From Pseudomonadota bacterium (GTDB taxonomy: Bacteria; Pseudomonadota; Alphaproteobacteria; Rhizobiales; Rhizobiaceae): 18,018 nucleotides of DNA. The position numbers and the translations under genes are program-made. Below, piece by piece: positions 15,972-18,018 of this stretch (within the stretch, counting starts at the first letter, position 1; the number at the start of each line of letters is the position of its first letter). Location: positions 1 through 18,018 of the forward strand of contig JAEXMK010000146.1 in the NCBI GenBank assembly GCA_023444445.1, written 5' to 3'. Below the pieces are notes generated by a model that made no database searches, was not told the DNA's origin, and worked only from the letters and a program-made list of their open reading frames with translations.

Positions 15972-16964
15972 CTATGTCGCGACCTTGTCGGCCAGCATCG
16001 CCACCATGACATCGGATTGCGACACGATGCCGACCATCTTGCCCCTGGCGTCGATGACAGGCAGATAATGCAGCCCTTCCTCAGCAAAACGAATGATGGC
16101 TTCCTCGATGGAAGTCTCCGGCATTAGGGTTTTCACCGGCGAGGTCATGATGTCCTTGACGGTATCGTTGGGCGCGCTTGCGCCTGAAAAAATGAGGCGA
16201 AGCCGCTGCAGGAAACCGACGGAGGGGCGGTCCCGGGACATCACGCTGGCGCAATCGAGATGCAGCGCGCGGCGGCGGTAGGAACGCAGCTCGGTCTTTC
16301 GCAGGATGGTTTCCAGCGCATCGCGGTCGATATCGATGAACTCGTCATATTCTTTCAGAACTTCATTGAGATCGGTCGAGGAAAAGCCGATCTTCTGGAC
16401 GGGAGTAGGGTTCGTGGTGCCGTGGGCGGCCTTTCCAAGCTTCAGCCCATGGGGATAAGCGCGGCCGGTGGCATTGTTGTACACGAGTGCCATGGCGAGG
16501 AGGATCAGCGAGTTTCCAGCAACCGGCCACAGCAGGAAGCCATATCCAAGGCTGTGGACGGCGGGGCCGCCGAGAACGGCGGTCAACGCGACGGCACCGC
16601 TTGGCGGATGCAGGCAGCGCAGCGCCATCATCGCGGCAATGGCAAGGCTGATGGCGAGCGCGCTGGCGAAGAATGGATCAGGCACCAGCAGCGCCACCGT
16701 TACGCCGACGAAAGCCGAGACCAGATTGCCGCACAGGATCGACCAGGGTTGCGCCAGAGGACTGGAGGGCACGGCGAACAGCAGCACGGCGGAAGCGCCC
16801 ATCGGTGCGATCATGGCGGGCAGGGTGGGATCGAAACGCAGAGCCAGACTGCCCAGAAGGCCGGTCAGCAGAATGCCGACAAAGGCGCCGGTTGCGGAGC
16901 GCAAACTTTCCCTGTTGCTGACGGGTGCGGCATCCGGGATGAGGCGGCGCAGCGTGGAACGCAT
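15972..16964 (-). CDS. HPP-family integral membrane protein with C-terminal CBS region
   Basis: This 330-residue protein has about four to five membrane segments (about 22-165). They contain the namesake motif in LHPPSGAVALTAVLGG (H119-P121) and the block PMGASAVLLFAVP (54-66). A cytoplasmic part follows. One complete CBS motif is visible at about 266-328 (DIMTSPVKTL ... LHYLPVIDARGKMVGIVSQSDVMVAML). Just before it, CASVMSRDRPSVG (238-250) looks like the beginning of another CBS motif, but its core is missing (see findings). HPP proteins are linked to nitrite or other anion transport in some organisms; the substrate here is unknown. The Shine-Dalgarno is weak. It lies 133 bases downstream of marC on the same strand. 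Confidence 0.88.
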   Translation of the reverse strand: MRSTLRRLIPDAAPVSNRESLRSATGAFVGILLTGLLGSLALRFDPTLPAMIAPMGASAVLLFAVPSSPLAQPWSILCGNLVSAFVGVTVALLVPDPFFASALAISLAIAAMMALRCLHPPSGAVALTAVLGGPAVHSLGYGFLLWPVAGNSLILLAMALVYNNATGRAYPHGLKLGKAAHGTTNPTPVQKIGFSSTDLNEVLKEYDEFIDIDRDALETILRKTELRSYRRRALHLDCASVMSRDRPSVGFLQRLRLIFSGASAPNDTVKDIMTSPVKTLMPETSIEEAIIRFAEEGLHYLPVIDARGKMVGIVSQSDVMVAMLADKVAT

Positions 16965-17097
16965 GGGGAGAACTTTCGAGTCCTGAAAAGATGCGCGTCT
17001 TTTAGCCGAAATGGCAACCGGATTTAAAGGTTGGATTTTTCTGCCTTGTCGCCGGATGGGGGATTTTGTTGCGCAGACAAGCGATCAGGCCGGAGTT

Positions 17098-17727
17098 TCA
17101 GAAATTGAAGGCCGATTTTATGCCATCGACCACGAATTGCACCGAGAGTGCTGCCAGCAGCACGCCGAGCAGCCGGGTAAGGATGGCGCGGCCGGTATTG
17201 CCGAGAAAACGGTCCATCCGCTCTGAGACGATCAGCGCGGCATAAACGAGGGCCATGGCGAAAGCGAGGATCAGGATGAGCACCACCATCTCGACCGTGG
17301 TCTTCATCGAGCCGGCAAGCAGCACCGTGGCGGAAATGGCGCCCGGTCCGGCGATAAGCGGCAGGGCCAGCGGAAAGACCGCCAGATTATGCAGGTGGTC
17401 CTTGGTAATGGCGATTTCCGAGGTCTTTTCCTTGCGCTCCTGGCGTTTCTCGAAAATCATTTCGAAGGAAATCCAGAACAGCAGAAGGCCACCGGCGATA
17501 CGGAAGGCACCGAGCGAAATGCCGAGCAGGTTGAGAATGGCAAGGCCGAAAAGCGCGAAGACGGCGAGAATGCCGAAGGCGATGATGGAACCGCGCAATG
17601 CCACCTGGCTGCGCTGGTCACGCGTCATGCCAACGGTGAGCGCTAGGAAAACGGGGGCGAGGCCCGGCGGATCGAGCGTGACCAGAAGGGTGGTGAGCGC
17701 GTTGATGAGCGTTTCGCTGCTGGCCAT
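17098..17727 (-). CDS. MarC-family integral membrane protein
   Basis: This 209-residue inner-membrane protein has about six hydrophobic segments. Family marks are LDPPGLAPVFLALT near the N-terminus, RIAGGLLLFWISFEMIF in the middle and AVFPLALPLIAGPGAISATVLLAG after the central loop. MarC/YchE proteins were once tied to multiple antibiotic resistance but have no proven role there, and their substrate is unknown. GGGGAAAG lies just before the ATG at 17727. It is divergent from gyrA over 217 bases. Confidence 0.92.
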   Translation of the reverse strand: MASSETLINALTTLLVTLDPPGLAPVFLALTVGMTRDQRSQVALRGSIIAFGILAVFALFGLAILNLLGISLGAFRIAGGLLLFWISFEMIFEKRQERKEKTSEIAITKDHLHNLAVFPLALPLIAGPGAISATVLLAGSMKTTVEMVVLILILAFAMALVYAALIVSERMDRFLGNTGRAILTRLLGVLLAALSVQFVVDGIKSAFNF

Positions 17728-17878
17728 TCTTTCCCCGTCTTATCTGTTTTTATGACAAAGCCTACGCAACTCGCCGGAACATTGAAAGGGAGCGGCGGCG
17801 CTTTTGCCGGGCTAAATCGTGAAAAGCGGCGTTCGTCTTGCAAATGACGTAAAAGCCTGTTCAAAACTCGCCGGGAAA

Positions 17879-17908
17879 TTGGCTTAACGTTGCTGTTTCC
17901 GCTATAAA
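17879..17908 (+). promoter_or_regulatory. predicted promoter of gyrA
   Basis: TTGGCT (17879-17884) and TATAAA (17903-17908) are separated by 18 bases. This would place the transcription start about 30 bases before the TTG start codon. It is the best-spaced pair in the marC-gyrA gap, where I saw no other clear signal. Confidence 0.45.
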
Positions 17909-17944
17909 AATCCATCCGATTCTTAACAGAGAATGTGATCCGTT

Positions 17945-18018
17945 TTGACTGACCAGAGCCCCCCCGGCGGCGGAAAACTTCCGCCAGGCATTGAACCGAT
18001 TTCCATCATGGAGGAAAT
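17945..18018 (+). CDS. gyrA: DNA gyrase subunit A, N-terminal fragment (runs off the window)
   Basis: Only the first 24 codons are present. They read MTDQSPPGGGKLPPGIEPISIMEE, with TTG as the first codon. This matches the start of alphaproteobacterial GyrA, in which the segment is followed by the QRSYLDYAMSVIVSRALPD block, here beyond the window edge. GyrA cuts and rejoins DNA during supercoiling. The TTG start is supported because an in-frame TGA lies at 17936-17938 and the first in-frame ATG is not until 18008, inside the conserved segment. The ribosome site is weak (AGAGA). Position downstream of ssb agrees with my recollection of rhizobial gene order. Confidence 0.82.
   Translation, partial: MTDQSPPGGGKLPPGIEPISIMEE

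Overview
The window reads as ordinary chromosomal sequence of an alphaproteobacterium of the order Rhizobiales, most likely Agrobacterium/Rhizobium (Rhizobiaceae). Three points support this: GC-rich coding sequence throughout; a GAAC-N7-GAAC LexA box, the alphaproteobacterial SOS operator type, between divergent uvrA and ssb; and proteins of the expected alphaproteobacterial type (UvrA, SSB, Zur, GyrA N-terminus). No mobile element, CRISPR array, rRNA or tRNA was found.

Layout. (1) 17-3650, minus strand: a YghZ/GpR-type aldo-keto reductase downstream of a GH2 beta-mannosidase. A LacI-family regulator (4140-5192) is read divergently from them. The 489-base control region between holds two good palindromic operators, an AT-rich promoter with a consensus -10 box, a 12-bp direct repeat and a long inverted repeat. 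I infer a small LacI-controlled unit for mannoside (hemicellulose or glycan) use. (2) 5330-8547: a complete zinc-uptake locus, with znuA on minus and znuC-znuB-zur as an overlapping operon on plus. A Zur-box-like palindrome next to a -10 hexamer lies between them. Both ZnuA and ZnuC carry long histidine-rich stretches. (3) 8587-9846, minus: a YcgM/FAHD1-type fumarylacetoacetate hydrolase-family gene followed by a gamma-carbonic-anhydrase-like hexapeptide protein. (4) 9984-10994: dusA, converging on a DUF72 (YecE) gene. The two stop codons lie inside one terminator-like hairpin. (5) 11001-14779, minus: DUF72 downstream of uvrA. (6) 15086-15919, plus: ssb followed by a small RDD-like membrane protein with a TTG start. 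(7) 15972-16964 and 17098-17727, minus: an HPP-family membrane protein with a C-terminal CBS region that looks shortened, and a MarC-family membrane protein. (8) 17945 to the end: the first 24 codons of gyrA, with a TTG start.

I looked for an undescribed system and did not find a convincing one. The best leads are regulatory (the operator set in 3720-4123 and the zinc control region) and structural (the HPP protein that seems to have lost the core of its first CBS motif). UvrA has Ser in place of one Cys in its first zinc module, which I believe is usual for alphaproteobacteria. The very long open frames antisense to uvrA and other genes are judged to be composition artefacts.
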